Below, piece by piece: positions 1 to 10,197 of a stretch of DNA of 64,000 nt (positions are counted from its first letter, which is position 1; every line of letters starts with the position of its first letter). The DNA comes from Sabellastarte sp. h YS-2021. Taxonomy: Eukaryota > Annelida > Polychaeta > Sabellida > Sabellidae. The notes beneath the pieces are model-generated. The model saw only the letters and a list, made by a program, of their open reading frames with translations, was not told the DNA's origin and did no database searches. The translations under genes were made by a program, and so were the position numbers. Location of the stretch: positions 49,899,028 through 49,963,027 of the forward strand of contig OZ024936.1 of assembly GCA_964017235.1 (NCBI GenBank), given 5' to 3'.

Positions 1-907
1 AATATTTGACACTTTTCAAAATAGTTAATATATAAGATTACTATAAAACGGTCAAGTTAAATTTCTTTTTGATGAGAAGATGGCACATTTTGTAACATTT
101 ATTGCTAAAAATGGGTACTCAGTGTAGCGTACAGTGATGATGAAAAAGTATTTAATCATGAATTATGCTACTTTGTGGTTTACAATGGGTTTCTTAGACA
201 AAACTATGTGACAAATTATTCTTGTAGGTGATCGTCCATCCATCAAACCAAAACGACAGAAAAAGAAGTTTCCGAATGCCAGAGATAAATCCACCCCCTT
301 CCAATCTAGTTCTACTAAGTAGGTTGTCTGTGTATATAAGCGCACTAACAACTCATACCTGTTGATAGAAAGAGAAAGAAAAGCTTGACAGTTTGACACA
401 AAATGTGAAATTTGCTACACCAGGATATTTTGAGAAAATTATTTAAATTCTCCAGAAGTTTTTAACAAAACTATAATTCACTAATGACAGTAACTGTCAA
501 AAAATATCAAAGTTGATTGGATAAAAATATCCACCATGTAAGAAATAGTGTAGAAGTTTCTTGGTTTTGAATTTCATATTTTGACAAATTGTGAATATAT
601 CATATATGTTGTCTCTGTATTCAGTAACCTTGCTTCCCCTCCTTACCCCCCCCCCCTCCCCACAAACTGTAAATAGATAATTTGAATTGCAAACTTTTAA
701 CAGAAATGTGAAAATGTGAAATTTGCTTTGTTTTAAAGTAAAAAGAAAATCATACCATTTTGCATAAGATTTACAAAAACTTAAATAAAATTATCATTAT
801 TTTGAAAATATGAAATTTTATTAAATATATTGATAAGTTTAAAAGTGTAAGTGGTTGAGACATTTTGTCTTCCACTTCACATTTCATGGGTTTCATACTG
901 GAAAGAG
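1..907. other. AT-rich intergenic or intronic DNA
   Basis: Apart from the candidate exon at 228-322 I see no gene here. The words GTGAAATTTGC recur at about 405-416 and 715-726 and also occur in repeats elsewhere in the window (43.1 kb, 60.2-60.7 kb). A C-rich run lies at about 646-660. Confidence 0.5.
228..322 (+). CDS. candidate terminal exon of an unidentified gene
   Basis: A plausible acceptor (TTATTCTTGTAG, ending at 227) opens a 31-codon frame that enters with two bases completing a codon and ends at TAG 320-322. The peptide is basic (KPKRQKKK near its middle) and then Ser/Thr rich. I do not recognise it. Entry phase is the same as that of the exon at 22431-22771 on the same strand, so the two could be alternative 3' exons of one gene starting left of the window; that is inference. 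It could equally be chance, because 30 open codons are weak evidence. Confidence 0.28.
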
Positions 908-1012
908 AAATTAATTATTGTCTCTGCTGGGACTTGATCTCAGTGCTTTAAGATCACACACTGAGAAATAAACACCTATCTAGCTCTTTAACCAGCTGAC
1001 CTAAAGGAGAAT
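908..1012 (-). mobile_element. tRNA-derived SINE head
   Basis: Read on the minus strand it shows an A-box-like GGTCAGCTGGTT and, some 45 bases on, a B-box-like GAGATCAAGTCCC, the split promoter of a tRNA-type RNA polymerase III gene. The cloverleaf is not convincing as a functional tRNA. The call is a SINE head or tRNA-like relic. Confidence 0.5.
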
Positions 1013-1101
1013 CAATGGAAGCCCAGGTGTTAACAGAACCGATATTCATGAGAATATTACAGTTTGAATCCCATCACCCATCTGAAGTGGAAAAAGTGGT
1101 T

Positions 1102-1327
1102 GAGTAAGAAATCTAAAATTCACCAGGAATCTAAAATTTGCCACCTATAAAAGCTTAGTTAATTTTATGAAGAAAATTATTTTTTGTCTAAAAATTGGTA
1201 TTTTTCAGTTCAAAAAGCCTTAATGTACTGTACATTCAACAAATCTCACCTCAATTCATTTATTTTATTAGTATTTCCACACGTGGCGAATTTCAGATAT
1301 GTGGCGAATTTTAGATTTCTTACTCTA
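1102..1327 (+). mobile_element. TA-MITE copy 1
   Basis: Member of a ~228-bp family with terminal inverted repeats beginning GAGTAAGAAATCTAAAAT, flanked by TA. The left end carries two direct copies of the word CTAAAATTCGCCA and the right end two copies of its complement. No transposase is encoded. TA flanks suggest mobilisation by a Tc1/mariner-type transposase (inference). This copy has CACCAGG/TTTGCC variants, so it is moderately old. Confidence 0.85.
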
Positions 1328-1359
1328 CATAATGTAATTGCTTGCCGAGGCCTAATAGT

Positions 1360-1460
1360 CTTTTAGTGCAGAATCTTGATCAACTTGTAATCACTGCTTT
1401 CCTTTATTGACTCAGCTATACCTTTTATGATATGACCTGTAACGTGGTTACATAATGTAA
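1360..1460 (+). mobile_element. SINE 3'-body fragment
   Basis: The segment reads ...ATCTTGATCAACTTG...ACTGCTTTCCTT...TGATATGACCTGTAA.... It matches the 3' half of the SINE at 56632-56848 and fragments at 51.6 kb and 61.1 kb, without the tRNA head. Confidence 0.55.
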
Positions 1461-2362
1461 TTGCTTGCTAGCTTTTATGATACAATTGTGTTGAAATTAA
1501 TGCTGGGAAATCGCTCAGAATTTAGGGTTCTGTGTTTGGTATCGCCACAAGCTTAGCAAACTTCAATCCGGTCCTGAACTAATATTTTCAAAACATTGGC
1601 AGTGACTGAGCGAACTGTCAAACTTTTACAAACATCATCCCAGCACTAGTGGAAAGTAACCTTAAAAATCAAAAATAATAAAATAAGTCAATACAAATAG
1701 AAATATTGAGTTTTCAGATTTAGTGAATGTAATAATTTTGCTATATTGTTTGTGTACATCATGGTTTTGTCCAAAACTGAGACAAGAGTCACAATTGGGA
1801 ACTTGCTTGGAACTTGGAGTTAAACAGTACTTTGCAATTTTGTGAGAATTTAACCATCTGAACTCAGCGGTCATATAAATACTTAATTTATTCGCAGTTG
1901 ATGCATTTTTTTTCCAAAAAAAACACACGCTTTCCATTTAGACGAAATTAAGGCAATATTTTTCAGAAAATACGATATTTTCTGGATGACAAAGATTGAC
2001 ATTTTTGACAAATTTCACATTTCTGATTAATCACACATTTCCTACTCTGCCAAACTTACTGATATTATTTAGCAGAAATTTTGTGTTTCAAAACATGAAA
2101 TAACAAATTACATTCCAATTTTTTTTTTTAAATTTATTTTTAAATTTATTTTTGGGGATTTCTTTAGAGTAACATATCTGTATGTTATAAAGTAGTCACT
2201 TTCTTTATGACTATGAAAAAAAGGAAAACAAAAGAAGTTTTTTATAAGAATAAATAGACCAAAAAATATGAAAATAGAATTTCTGCTGTACGAAACAGTT
2301 TAAGTGTATTAATATGTAATGGCATTTATATGTGTTGTTAAAACCCCTATTAAGTTTAAGAT
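1461..2362. other. no recognisable gene
   Basis: AT-rich DNA with long A and T runs. I see no supported coding region, RNA gene or bounded repeat. Confidence 0.4.
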
Positions 2363-2760
2363 CAAGGGACCAGTAACATTCTTCTATTCGGCCAGGTATT
2401 CCACAAAAGAGGATATTTTAATTTTAATGGAAAAAACCAATTAAGAATATGATACACCATATTTATTTGTATAAATGCCCCCCTCTTATGAAAACCCCAC
2501 CCCAACCTGCACCCCACCTCCTCTCCACCATTGCAATTCAGGGATTCCAAAAAAAGATGTGTTTTAATACAGCCCCAATCGAATAACTGCTATGAGGAAA
2601 TGAACAAAATCAAAACAAAACATGGCAGTTTTAAAACCGTCTTAAAATTTGCAAAGTTTCAAGCTAAAGTTTATAATTTCTCCAGAATTAAGGTTTAGTT
2701 CCAATATTTTAAGGTCTCCCAGAATTATATATGCTGACAATTGATAAGCTTGTTGTAAAG
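2363..2760 (+). repeat. dispersed repeat, copy lacking insertions
   Basis: Similar to 56145-56900 over several blocks (for example AAACATGGCAGTTTT and CCAATATTTTAA with a following TTTCTCCA/TCTCCCAGAATT block). The 56-kb copy holds a MITE and a SINE that this copy lacks, so this serves as a paralogous empty site. Confidence 0.6.
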
Positions 2761-2764
2761 TATA

Positions 2765-2960
2765 TACCGTAAATTTCCAAAATAACGCCCAGGTTCAAAT
2801 AAACGCCCGGTTCAAATTAACGCCTGGTACCAAGCACACTGTTTACAATTTATAACACTGTTTTTTATATTTCAAAAGAATGCCTGGTTCAATTTAACGC
2901 CTGGTCTGATGCCATTTGAAAATAATTAACGCCCGGGCCATATTTTGGAATAATACAGTA
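2765..2960 (+). mobile_element. TACCGTAAATT MITE, copy 1
   Basis: A ~195-bp element starting TACCGTAAATTTCCAAAA and ending with the near-complement TTTTGGAATAATACAGTA. It is full of the word AACGCCTGG/AACGCCCGG. A second copy lies at 37606-37783. Short inverted termini and lack of an ORF indicate a MITE-like non-autonomous DNA element. Confidence 0.7.
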
Positions 2961-3660
2961 ATTATCAAAGAAGTATCAGAGACACTTGAGTGGTTTCTCT
3001 ATCTTAAAAAGTCCCCCTCCCTTTTGCAAAATGCATCGCCCCTGGGATATTTATACAGATAAATATGTATGTATTTCCACGCAACAGGTTCTATTTAATA
3101 AGGGTTTTAACTGTAACTGCATATAATATATTAAGTGTGTATAATATTATGGCTTATTTCTTGGCTTATGATAGTTTTTGCCTTCTGTTTCCTGTCGTAA
3201 CTTGAAACAATTTAGACATGAACACCTTAACTTTTTGCTGGTTGTTTTAAGTGCACTTATGTAAATTTCCTTTGATTAAAATATACGCAAATTATACATT
3301 TACTTTGCCAACATAAAATTAAATCAATAAATCTTTTACAGTGCTGTTGTTTAAGGAGCAATAATGCAATTTCTACTTGAAATTAGCATCCTGAACTTGA
3401 CCCAGCTTGTATATGGAAATTCCCGAAAACAATTAATTTTTGTCTGCCATCACTTTGGCTTCCTTATATGGTATTGATAGAACACCAGAAATACAAGAGT
3501 ATTGCCAGTGCAATCCAGTTCTGTTTTCCAGTTTGTGCCAAGATGAGGTTTGTGCAATGTTGCGACACCAGGCAGTATAAGGATTGGCATTTCAGCCTAG
3601 TTATAGAACAATGAATATGACATTCATCATCATCAATACATGATTTCCTGTACCAGTTTA
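2961..3660. other. no recognisable gene
   Basis: AT-rich stretch; the first 100 bases resemble sequence near 56990-57030, a continuation of the dispersed repeat. Nothing else is supported. Confidence 0.4.
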
Positions 3661-3815
3661 CTTTGAGCAAGGCATAGTATCTTCCCCACAAGGGGGAACT
3701 CCTTGCCCTAAATAAACAAAACAATTGAGAGAAGGGCTATTAAGGGTCAGTAATCTAGGGTTGAGGTAGACCGAGTTTCTGTCCCATCGCCAATTGCTAT
3801 TGATAATACTTGTTT
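3661..3815. repeat. ATCTTCCCC dispersed repeat, copy 1
   Basis: Shares the block AGTATCTTCCCCACAAG...GGGAACTC with copies at 25.67, 28.35 and 46.22 kb. The segment CGCCAATTGCTATTGA near 3788-3803 recurs inverted at about 10434-10449, just beyond the other end of the DIRS element. Confidence 0.5.
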
Positions 3816-3978
3816 TCTTTGTAATTATTGATCGGCATATTTCTGCACATAGTACCAAAAATATAAAGTGCTACTTGCATTTTCTGAGTTGTTTGTATGT
3901 GCTGTTCACCCTTATTTAATGCCTATCCAACTGGTATCTGTATGTTTCAACCCATTATTTTATTGCGTTAATACATCT

Positions 3979-4143
3979 TATCCAATGGACAATTGCTTTA
4001 CCAGTCGGCACGACCGGTCCCGCCAAATGCCAGAAAAAGACATCCTGTATATAATACCGGTAGGACCGGTCACAGAGTGTGCATTCGCTAGGTGGCGCAT
4101 CATACTTCTTTCCTGTCTAGACAGCGTGATGTCATAGCATCTT
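3979..4143 (+). repeat. DIRS left inverted terminal repeat
   Basis: About 165 bases matching the reverse complement of 9979-10149 at roughly 85-90 % by eye, from TATCCAATGGA through CACAGAGTGTGCATTCG to the TGTCTAGACAG palindrome. The repeat probably holds the promoter; this is family knowledge, not seen. Confidence 0.9.
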
Positions 4144-4541
4144 TTTTGTTTGGCGCTTGGAGTGTGTGGACGTGTTTTCTACAGAGAGACATTTTGAAGT
4201 TAAACTGCGAATTCATCCATTTTATTTTACTTCTACATATTTCTACTGAAGTACTGATCATCGTGTCGTCCCCAGGACAGAAGAGAGGCACTTGTGGCCA
4301 TGTTATGGCTATTTTTGATGGCCACTTGAAGTGTGCAAGATGTCGGGACAAGGGGGTTGGAGAAGACAACTGCGTCCTTAAGAAAGACTGCCCTATATGT
4401 AAAGCATTTACACCAGAGCAGATCCAACAACTAGCCATCCCCACCTACAGAGAAAGAAAGAATAAAGACAAGAAAATGGTTTCGTCCTCCCCTACCCCCA
4501 CTCTCGTGGACCCTTCAAATGTCAGTGTTTGGGTAAAGTAG
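4092..4541 (+). pseudogene. DIRS ORF1, N-terminal Cys/His zinc-motif segment
   Basis: From about 4285 the frame encodes a Cys/His cluster: CGH, then DGHLKCARCR, then a C about ten residues on and CPIC, followed by a charged Lys/Arg/Asp region. This resembles the zinc-knuckle-like motif at the start of gag-like ORFs of DIRS elements. The early codons of this frame lie inside the inverted repeat and are probably not translated; the true start is likely further in. The frame hits TAG at 4539-4541 beside a run of six G, and the continuation is in another frame, so an indel in the G run is the likely break. The role is inferred to be nucleic-acid binding in the element's particle. Confidence 0.7.
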
Positions 4542-6780
4542 GGGGGAGAAGGCTATTGTTAAGCCTGAAACCATGCCTGCTGGAAAGAAGAAGAAGCGAA
4601 GCGATTCACCCAAGCCTTCTCCCAGATCCAGCAAGAAGAAGCCCAGTACCAGCAGCAGACCTTCATCTGAAGATTTGAAAAATCTAGATGACAAATGGGC
4701 TGAGAGATTTGCAAGGCTGGAAGCAATGCTGTTGTCCAAATATTTTGCTGTTCCGGTGGAACCGGTGGTGAAGCCAGCAGAAGTCATCACCAGCCAGAAG
4801 CCATTTTTTACCCTGGTGCTAGCACCAGTAAGTTGGCTGAATCTGTAGAGCCTTCCGGTCCCAGCCTTTTTCAGGCCACCGGTGATGCTGTTCCACCCAG
4901 GGGAGATGAGATCCAGCAGAATGCCACCCAGCCTGTTGAGGCTCCCTGTGTGGGGACGGCCACCCAGCCTGTTCAGACTCCCGGTGCAGGTCCTGATGTA
5001 TTGCCTTCCGGTACCGGTGATGCTGCCCTCAGCGTAGACCAGACCCTGACCAGTGGTAGGGTTGTCCAGAGCACCAGTGGGTCTGAAAGTGAGGAAGACC
5101 AGCACAGTGAGGCCGGTTCCCTGTTGGAAGGAAACTTCCGGGATGGTTCCCCAGACGGAGAACTCACCAGGGACGAGTCTGCAGATCAAGAACTCTCTGA
5201 GGAGGCCAGCTATAGAGAGACAATCAGAGGCGTGAGATCCTTCATGGGTTGGCACAAGGTCCCTGAGTTTGAGAGTGTTTCATCTTCTGATGACAACCCT
5301 TTTGCCAGTTCAAGTGTTCAGCCAACCAGTAAAGTGTCAGTCAAGCTTTTGGTGGACGATTGGCTGTGCAAGAAGATGGAAAAGCTTAATCTCACCATCA
5401 CAGAGGGCTACCCTGCAAGAAATACAGAAACTGCTGGCCTCCTCAAAGATCAATTCATCAAGCCTCCCCAGTCGTCCAGATGGTGTGGGATACATACTGA
5501 GAAGAAGGACTGTGACAATACCACTGTATGCTCCTGGTCTCCGGAACCGGCCAAGCTCAACAGTTCTTTAAGCCGGGTTGCCAGACATAGCCTTCCTACT
5601 GCCCCACCCTCACGGGCCCTCAGCCAGGACATGCTTAGGCATTGGGAGAGATCAGCCAGAGAACAAACTGTCATGTGTAATCAGGCTGCTGGACTGTCAG
5701 GTTGCTTGACCAGGGTTCTAGATGCCATGTCTTTTCAGTTAAAGACTTTACATCTGGATAGCATGAAGGGCAAGTCGTCTGAGAGAATGAAGCAGGCCGT
5801 AGATGAACTGGACTATCTGGTGACCTTCAACCGGTCAATCTCTCAAGTCATGGCCAGGACTATGCAAGACCTTTCTGAAGGGGTTTTCATCGGTATGGCG
5901 AACTTTACCCTTGCACGCAGGGACAGTTATTTAGAATATTTACATGCTGGTGTGAAGCAGGATGCCCTTACTGCTCTGTGTACGGCCCCTGTTCATCTAC
6001 ACTCACTATTCCCTGACCAGCTTATCACCAAGGCTGAAGAGGAAATTTATAGAAATGAAGAGAGGCGTTCTTCTGGCCAGTCTCACAGATGTCAAGGTTG
6101 CTTTCACCCTTATGCTCCCAGTGACAAGTCTGTTCATCAACCGGACTGGAAGTCCGGTAACCCAGCATGGAAGCAAATAAGGGATAGACAGCAAGCCAAG
6201 AAAAGTCGTGGCAAGCCTTCAACCTTCTCCCAGAAGCCGGCTAATGGTTCCAAGTCACTTCCAAGCCGCGTAAATGATAATCAGTGTGTAGAGTTTGTGG
6301 CCGGACTGAAGGACTCTGTTTATGTGTCCGGTCAGATAGGCTTGAACCCTTCTCCAGTGATAGCCGGAGACAAGAAAGTGACTATACATTCTCATGTTGA
6401 CTTTTGTGTTGCAAATGCTCATTCTGTTACAGGGTTGCCACAAAAGAAAGGCGTAAATCCCAATTATTGTTACAATCACACAGAAATAAAATATGTGAAA
6501 GATGTTTCCTGTGTAGGTCACTTGAGTTCTGCAAATCTTGTCACAAATGTCCCAACTGTTGCTATAGATCCACCTGTAGGGGTAAGGCTACACAATTTTT
6601 GGGAGAAATGGGAAGCTCTGGGTTCGAGTCCAAAAGTAGTCACCATACTCAGTGAGGGTTACACCCTTCCCTTCCGGTTCAGACCAAACTTAACCAGGTC
6701 ACCAACTGTCATAAGCAACTATCACAACCCATCCAAACAGGCCCACCTTTTGGAGGCACTGTATCAGCTGGTGAACAAAA
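4542..6780 (+). pseudogene. DIRS gag-like region leading into RT N-terminus
   Basis: After the break at 4541 the frame continues with a Lys/Ser/Pro-rich linker (4573-4810), shifts again near the T run at 4803-4809, and then stays open from 4833 to 6788 (651 codons). It has an acidic Ser/Glu-rich part, an alpha-helical region typical of DIRS capsid-like ORFs (around 5560-6060), a Cys/His-poor basic segment (6180-6260), and from about 6570 the conserved lead into the RT (motif WEALGSSPKV, then EGYTLPFRFRP). The RT proper follows in a different frame. A one-base shift near the A run 6777-6780 separates them. In this copy gag and RT would otherwise be continuous, or the RT start may overlap. Function is inferred from position and the flanking RT. 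Confidence 0.75.
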
Positions 6781-6781
6781 T

Positions 6782-7250
6782 ACAGTAGAACCGGTAACAA
6801 ACCAAAACTCACTAGGGTTTCACAACCAGCTATTTTTGGTACCCAAACCCAACAACCGGTGGAGACCTATCTTGGACCTGAGCATCTTGAACACCTTCCT
6901 AAACACAGAGTCGTTCAAAATGGAGACCCCAGAGACAATAAGAACCTCCATACAGCCAGGGGAGTGGGTCACATCCATAGACTTCAAAGACGCATACTTC
7001 CACATACCTATTCACAGTCAGTCCAGGAAGTACATGCGTTTTCATCTCCAGGGTCAGTCCTGCCAGTTCACAGCCCTACCCTTCGGCCTTTCCACAGCAC
7101 CCATGGAGTTCACAGTGGTGGCCAAAGAGGTCAAACTGATGGCCTTACAGAGGTGTATAAGAATCCACCAGTACCTAGACGACTGGTTGGTGAGAGCCAC
7201 ATCCCACCAAACTTGTCTCCAGCATACACAGACCTTGGTAGCTCTCTCTC
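6782..7250 (+). pseudogene. DIRS reverse transcriptase domain
   Basis: Clear RT motifs in order: WRPILDLS (about 6860-6883), SIDFKDAYFHIPI with the first catalytic Asp at 6980-6982, LPFGLSTAP (about 7076-7102), and YLDD at 7172-7183 with the catalytic Asp pair. The spacing and sequence are those of the DIRS/Ty3-like RT class. The frame is lost near 7238-7252 at a CT microsatellite. Known role: copying the element RNA into cDNA. The copy is broken downstream, so activity is unlikely. Confidence 0.93.
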
Positions 7251-7253
7251 TCT

Positions 7254-7843
7254 CTCAGAACTGGAACCAAAACAGGTTTTCAACTTCGTAGGTTACCAGT
7301 CCGACTTGAAAGTGGGCTGAGTCAGACCCACACCAGAGCGTTGGCAGACTTTCATAGACAAAATTCAGTCATTTCTGTCTGGTCTGGCAGTTCATGTCCC
7401 TCATAGGGCTCCTAACAGCAACAGAAAAGCAAGTCCACCTAGGTCGACTTCATATGAGACCCATACAGTGGCACTTGAAGAACAACTGGAGGGTACCAGA
7501 ATCACTAGAAAAGGTGATACCCGTTCCCAGATTGCTCCACCCCCACCTAAGGTGGTGGCTGGAGGAAAGCAATGTGCATCCAGGTCAACCATTACACCCA
7601 CTAAAACATGCTCTGCAGATATTTACAGACGCATCAAAAGAAGGGTGGGGCGCTCACTTAAACGAGCGCACTGCAAGGGGAACCTGGTCCCATCCAGAAA
7701 GCAAATTGCACATAAACCATTTGGAACTAAAAGCGGTCTTTCTGGCCCTAAAAGAGTTCCATGACCTCTGTTGCAACAACATAGTACTGGTAGCCACAGA
7801 CAACACAGCAGTGGTTGCCTATATCAACAAGGAAGGGGGATGA
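7254..7843 (+). pseudogene. DIRS RT connection and RNase H domain
   Basis: A short segment with FNFVGYQSDLK (7276-7308) continues the RT thumb, then TGA at 7318-7320. The frame from 7394 encodes the RNase H fold: IFTDASKEGWGAHL with the first Asp near 7628, HLELKAVFLAL with the Glu near 7722, and VATDNTAVVAYIN with an Asp near 7797. This Asp-Glu-Asp set is the usual RNase H catalytic triad. The frame ends TGA at 7841-7843 after a G run; the downstream part with HIPGRLNDLADKLSR (near 7924-7970) is in another frame. Confidence 0.9.
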
Positions 7844-8549
7844 AGTTGGGCTCACTGTGTGCCCTACTGTGGAGAATCCTGTCCTGGAATCCAGCACCAG
7901 GAAACAGGTAACTCTCAGAGCACGTCACATCCCCGGCCGGCTTAACGATTTAGCAGACAAGCTATCCAGACTTGGCCAGACCATTCAAACGGAATGGTCC
8001 CTTCACCCAGTGGTGTTCCAAGCTATATGCTCCAGATGGCACCAGCCCCAGGTGGACTTGTTTGCCACCAGGTTCAACAACAAACTACCACAGTTTGTGT
8101 CACCGGTTCCAGACCCCCAGGCATGGGTAGTGGATGCACTCAGTCTGTCCTGGGAGGATCTGGACCCATATGCCTTCCCACCAGCAGCCATCTTGGGCAA
8201 AGTAGTGGAGAAGTTGCAGGACTACCCATGCAACAGAATCATACTGATTGCACCGGGGTTCTGGGATCTAGTGGCAATATCCAGTCAGATCCCACTGTGT
8301 CTGCCCAACCTACCCAACTTGGTGTCTCAGCCATTCAACCAGACCCTGCACAGGAACCTGTCAAACCTGAACCTACATGCCTGGCTCCTAGAGCCACAGC
8401 AATCAAGGAGCAGTTCTTCTCTGAGGCAGTGGCAGCATGAATTGAGGCTCCTCAAAGAGGATCAACCAGATCCGTCTATGAGGCAAAGTGGACCATTTTT
8501 ACAAAGTGGTGCCTCAGTAATCAGGCGGACTTCAGGGTACCACCTCTGA
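7844..8549 (+). pseudogene. DIRS RNase H tail and methyltransferase-like region
   Basis: This frame first completes RNase H (RHIPGRLNDLADKLSR), then carries PQVDLFATRFNNKLP, VSPVPDPQAWVVDALS and YAFPPAAIL. That block lies between RNase H and the recombinase in DIRS elements, where it has been described as a Dam-like methyltransferase domain. I see the conserved block but not a decisive methyltransferase catalytic motif, so activity is uncertain. The end of the frame (8440-8549) is out of register with the recombinase that follows, so another frameshift lies between them. Confidence 0.75.
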
Positions 8550-9462
8550 AAGCCATAGCTGACTTCCTTTTGCACCTGTTCCAGGACAGGAAGTTGCAGC
8601 CAGGTACCATTGATGGATACAGATCAACCATTGCTGACAAGTTGGGCAACTCCCCCATTAATGTCAGCAAAGATGAGAATCTCACTCGTCTCCTGGATAG
8701 TTTCCATAGAGACAGGCCCAAGGGCAGGAGGGGTATACCCTCTTGGAACCTGTCCCTGGTCTTGTACCAGCTGACTAAGGCTCCCTTTGAACCTTTAAAA
8801 GAGGCCTCACTAAAACATTTGACCTTCAAGACTGTTTTTCTGCTGGCCCTGGGTTCTGGTAAGTGCAGGTGTGAGATCCATGCTTGGTTACATAAAAACA
8901 TCAGACACCAGTCAGCCTGGTCTAAGGTGTCCTTGTACCCCTCACCCAGCTTTCTATCCAAGAACCAGCTGGCTAAGGAAGGTCCAGATAGTGTGGCCCC
9001 AGTGGTCATACCAGCCTGGCCCCCACTCTGGATAAGTCACTCAAGGGTGACAGGTCCTTGTGTCCAGTCAGGGCCCTTCGCTATTACCTGGACAGGACCT
9101 CAGATCTTAGGCAGAACAAGGAGTTGATCTTTGTCTCCTTCAAGAAAGGTTTTGATAAGGACATCTCACCTGCCACCATCTCCTCATGGATCATGACTGT
9201 GATCCTTTGTTATGAGCTCTCTGACCAGGAGGCCCTCACACTGCATCAGGTCAAAGCCCATGATGTCAGGGCCTTTGCTGCTTCTAAGGCCTTCAAGTCG
9301 GGGGTCTCCTTACAGCAGATTCTGTCAGCCTGCCACTGGAAATCCCATAACACCTTCACACAATTTTATTTGAAGGATGTGGCTTGGGCTGATACAGAGC
9401 TTTTTCATTTAGGGCCTGTGGTGGCGGCCCGACAGGTCCACCACCACCAAGCCCAAAAATGA
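8550..9462 (+). pseudogene. DIRS tyrosine recombinase
   Basis: The N-terminal part (about 8550-8900) has the SAM-like fold sequence LQPGTIDGYRSTIADKL and the first catalytic Arg in GSGKCRCEIHA (AGG at 8867-8869). After a frameshift between about 8900 and 9050 the second part has the H-x-x-R box HDVR (9259-9270) and the nucleophile context FTQFYLKDV (Tyr codon 9367-9369). These are the R, HxxR and Y residues of tyrosine recombinases. Known role in DIRS elements: integrating a circular cDNA without target-site duplication. The ORF ends at 9460-9462, and the right inverted repeat follows some 520 bases on. Confidence 0.93.
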
Positions 9463-9814
9463 GGAGATACATGTATGTAAATATGTAAATACATGTATAT
9501 ATATATATGTACATAGCATGTATATTTGTATATAATACCAAAAAACAAAAACAAAAAAAACACTGACTTGCTTCCTTTGGGAAGTTTATTTCTTATGGGA
9601 CTGAACTCAACCCTCTTCTCCCTTTCTCAGAGCAGGTCTGAGAAAAGGGGGGGGGGGAACTTTGGTAGACTTCCGGGTAACCGGTTAGTCTCAGCCGACC
9701 TTGACCTTTGAGGTCATCTGACCTTAGGTCAACCGGGCCTTCTCAACCTTTGTTTTTTGTTTATGAGTTCAACTGAGTCCCTAGTAACTTACCCGCCTAC
9801 CAAGCGGTAGTTAT
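9463..9814. other. DIRS 3' untranslated region
   Basis: Follows the recombinase stop. Contains an ATGTAT/TATATA-rich stretch (9470-9535), A-rich and G-rich runs (9540-9560, 9647-9658) and no ORF. It probably supplies the element's RNA 3' end; no clear AATAAA was seen at a convincing place. Confidence 0.5.
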
Positions 9815-9817
9815 TCA

Positions 9818-9912
9818 GCAATTGTCCATTGGATAGGATGTATTAAAGCAATAAAATTGCAAATTTAATAAGTAAATTAAATTTTTATAAGTTACTACCC
9901 TATCCAATGGAC
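9818..9912 (+). repeat. DIRS internal complementary region
   Basis: 9818-9857 is complementary to the left extreme end (3957-3996) and 9851-9912 to the right extreme end (about 10137-10197). The two arms overlap at AATAAAAT (9850-9857). This is the DIRS signature: the region serves as template to complete the ends and records the circle junction. Confidence 0.9.
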
Positions 9913-9978
9913 AGGCAAGGCCCACCCATATGGCCCTGCTATCAGCTTACTAGGGGTCTTACTAGGACTAGACATGAA

Positions 9979-10149
9979 AAGGATGCTATGAAGTCATGCT
10001 GTCTAGACAGGAAGGAAGTACAATGCGCCACCTGGCGAATGCACACTCTGTGACCAGTCAAGCCGGTAGTATATACAGGACATCTTTTACTGGCGTTTGG
10101 CGGGACCGGTCGCGCCGACCAGTAAAGCAATTATCCATTGGATAGGGTA
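9979..10149 (-). repeat. DIRS right inverted terminal repeat
   Basis: Reverse complement of the left repeat at 3979-4143; GGATGCTATGAAGTCATG at its inner edge pairs with the CATAGCATC block near 4133-4141. The outer end runs to ATTTTATT at 10191-10198. Confidence 0.9.
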
Positions 10150-10197
10150 TTAACTTATAAAAATTTAATTTACTTAATATTAAATTTGCAATTTTAT

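Larger units (their letters stand above)
3957..10197 (+). mobile_element. DIRS-type retrotransposon, near full length, inactivated
   Basis: A 6.2-kb element in the DIRS order: gag-like region, reverse transcriptase, RNase H, methyltransferase-like region, tyrosine recombinase. It has inverted terminal repeats and an internal complementary region instead of LTRs, and no DDE integrase. The coding region is split by several frameshifts, mostly at homopolymers or a CT microsatellite, so this copy cannot make intact proteins unless some breaks are assembly errors. Both ends carry ATTTTATT (3957-3964 and 10191-10198), present once as AATAAAAT at the junction inside the internal complementary region. 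This fits integration of a circular intermediate by a tyrosine recombinase at a short identical core. Confidence 0.93.

Noticed and set aside
4515..5255. 246-codon minus-strand frame overlapping the DIRS gag region
   Set aside because: It is a shadow of the + strand coding sequence, which has the recognisable element motifs.
3957..10197. LTR retrotransposon or endogenous retrovirus
   Set aside because: No LTRs, protease or DDE integrase; inverted ends, internal complementary region and a tyrosine recombinase identify DIRS.
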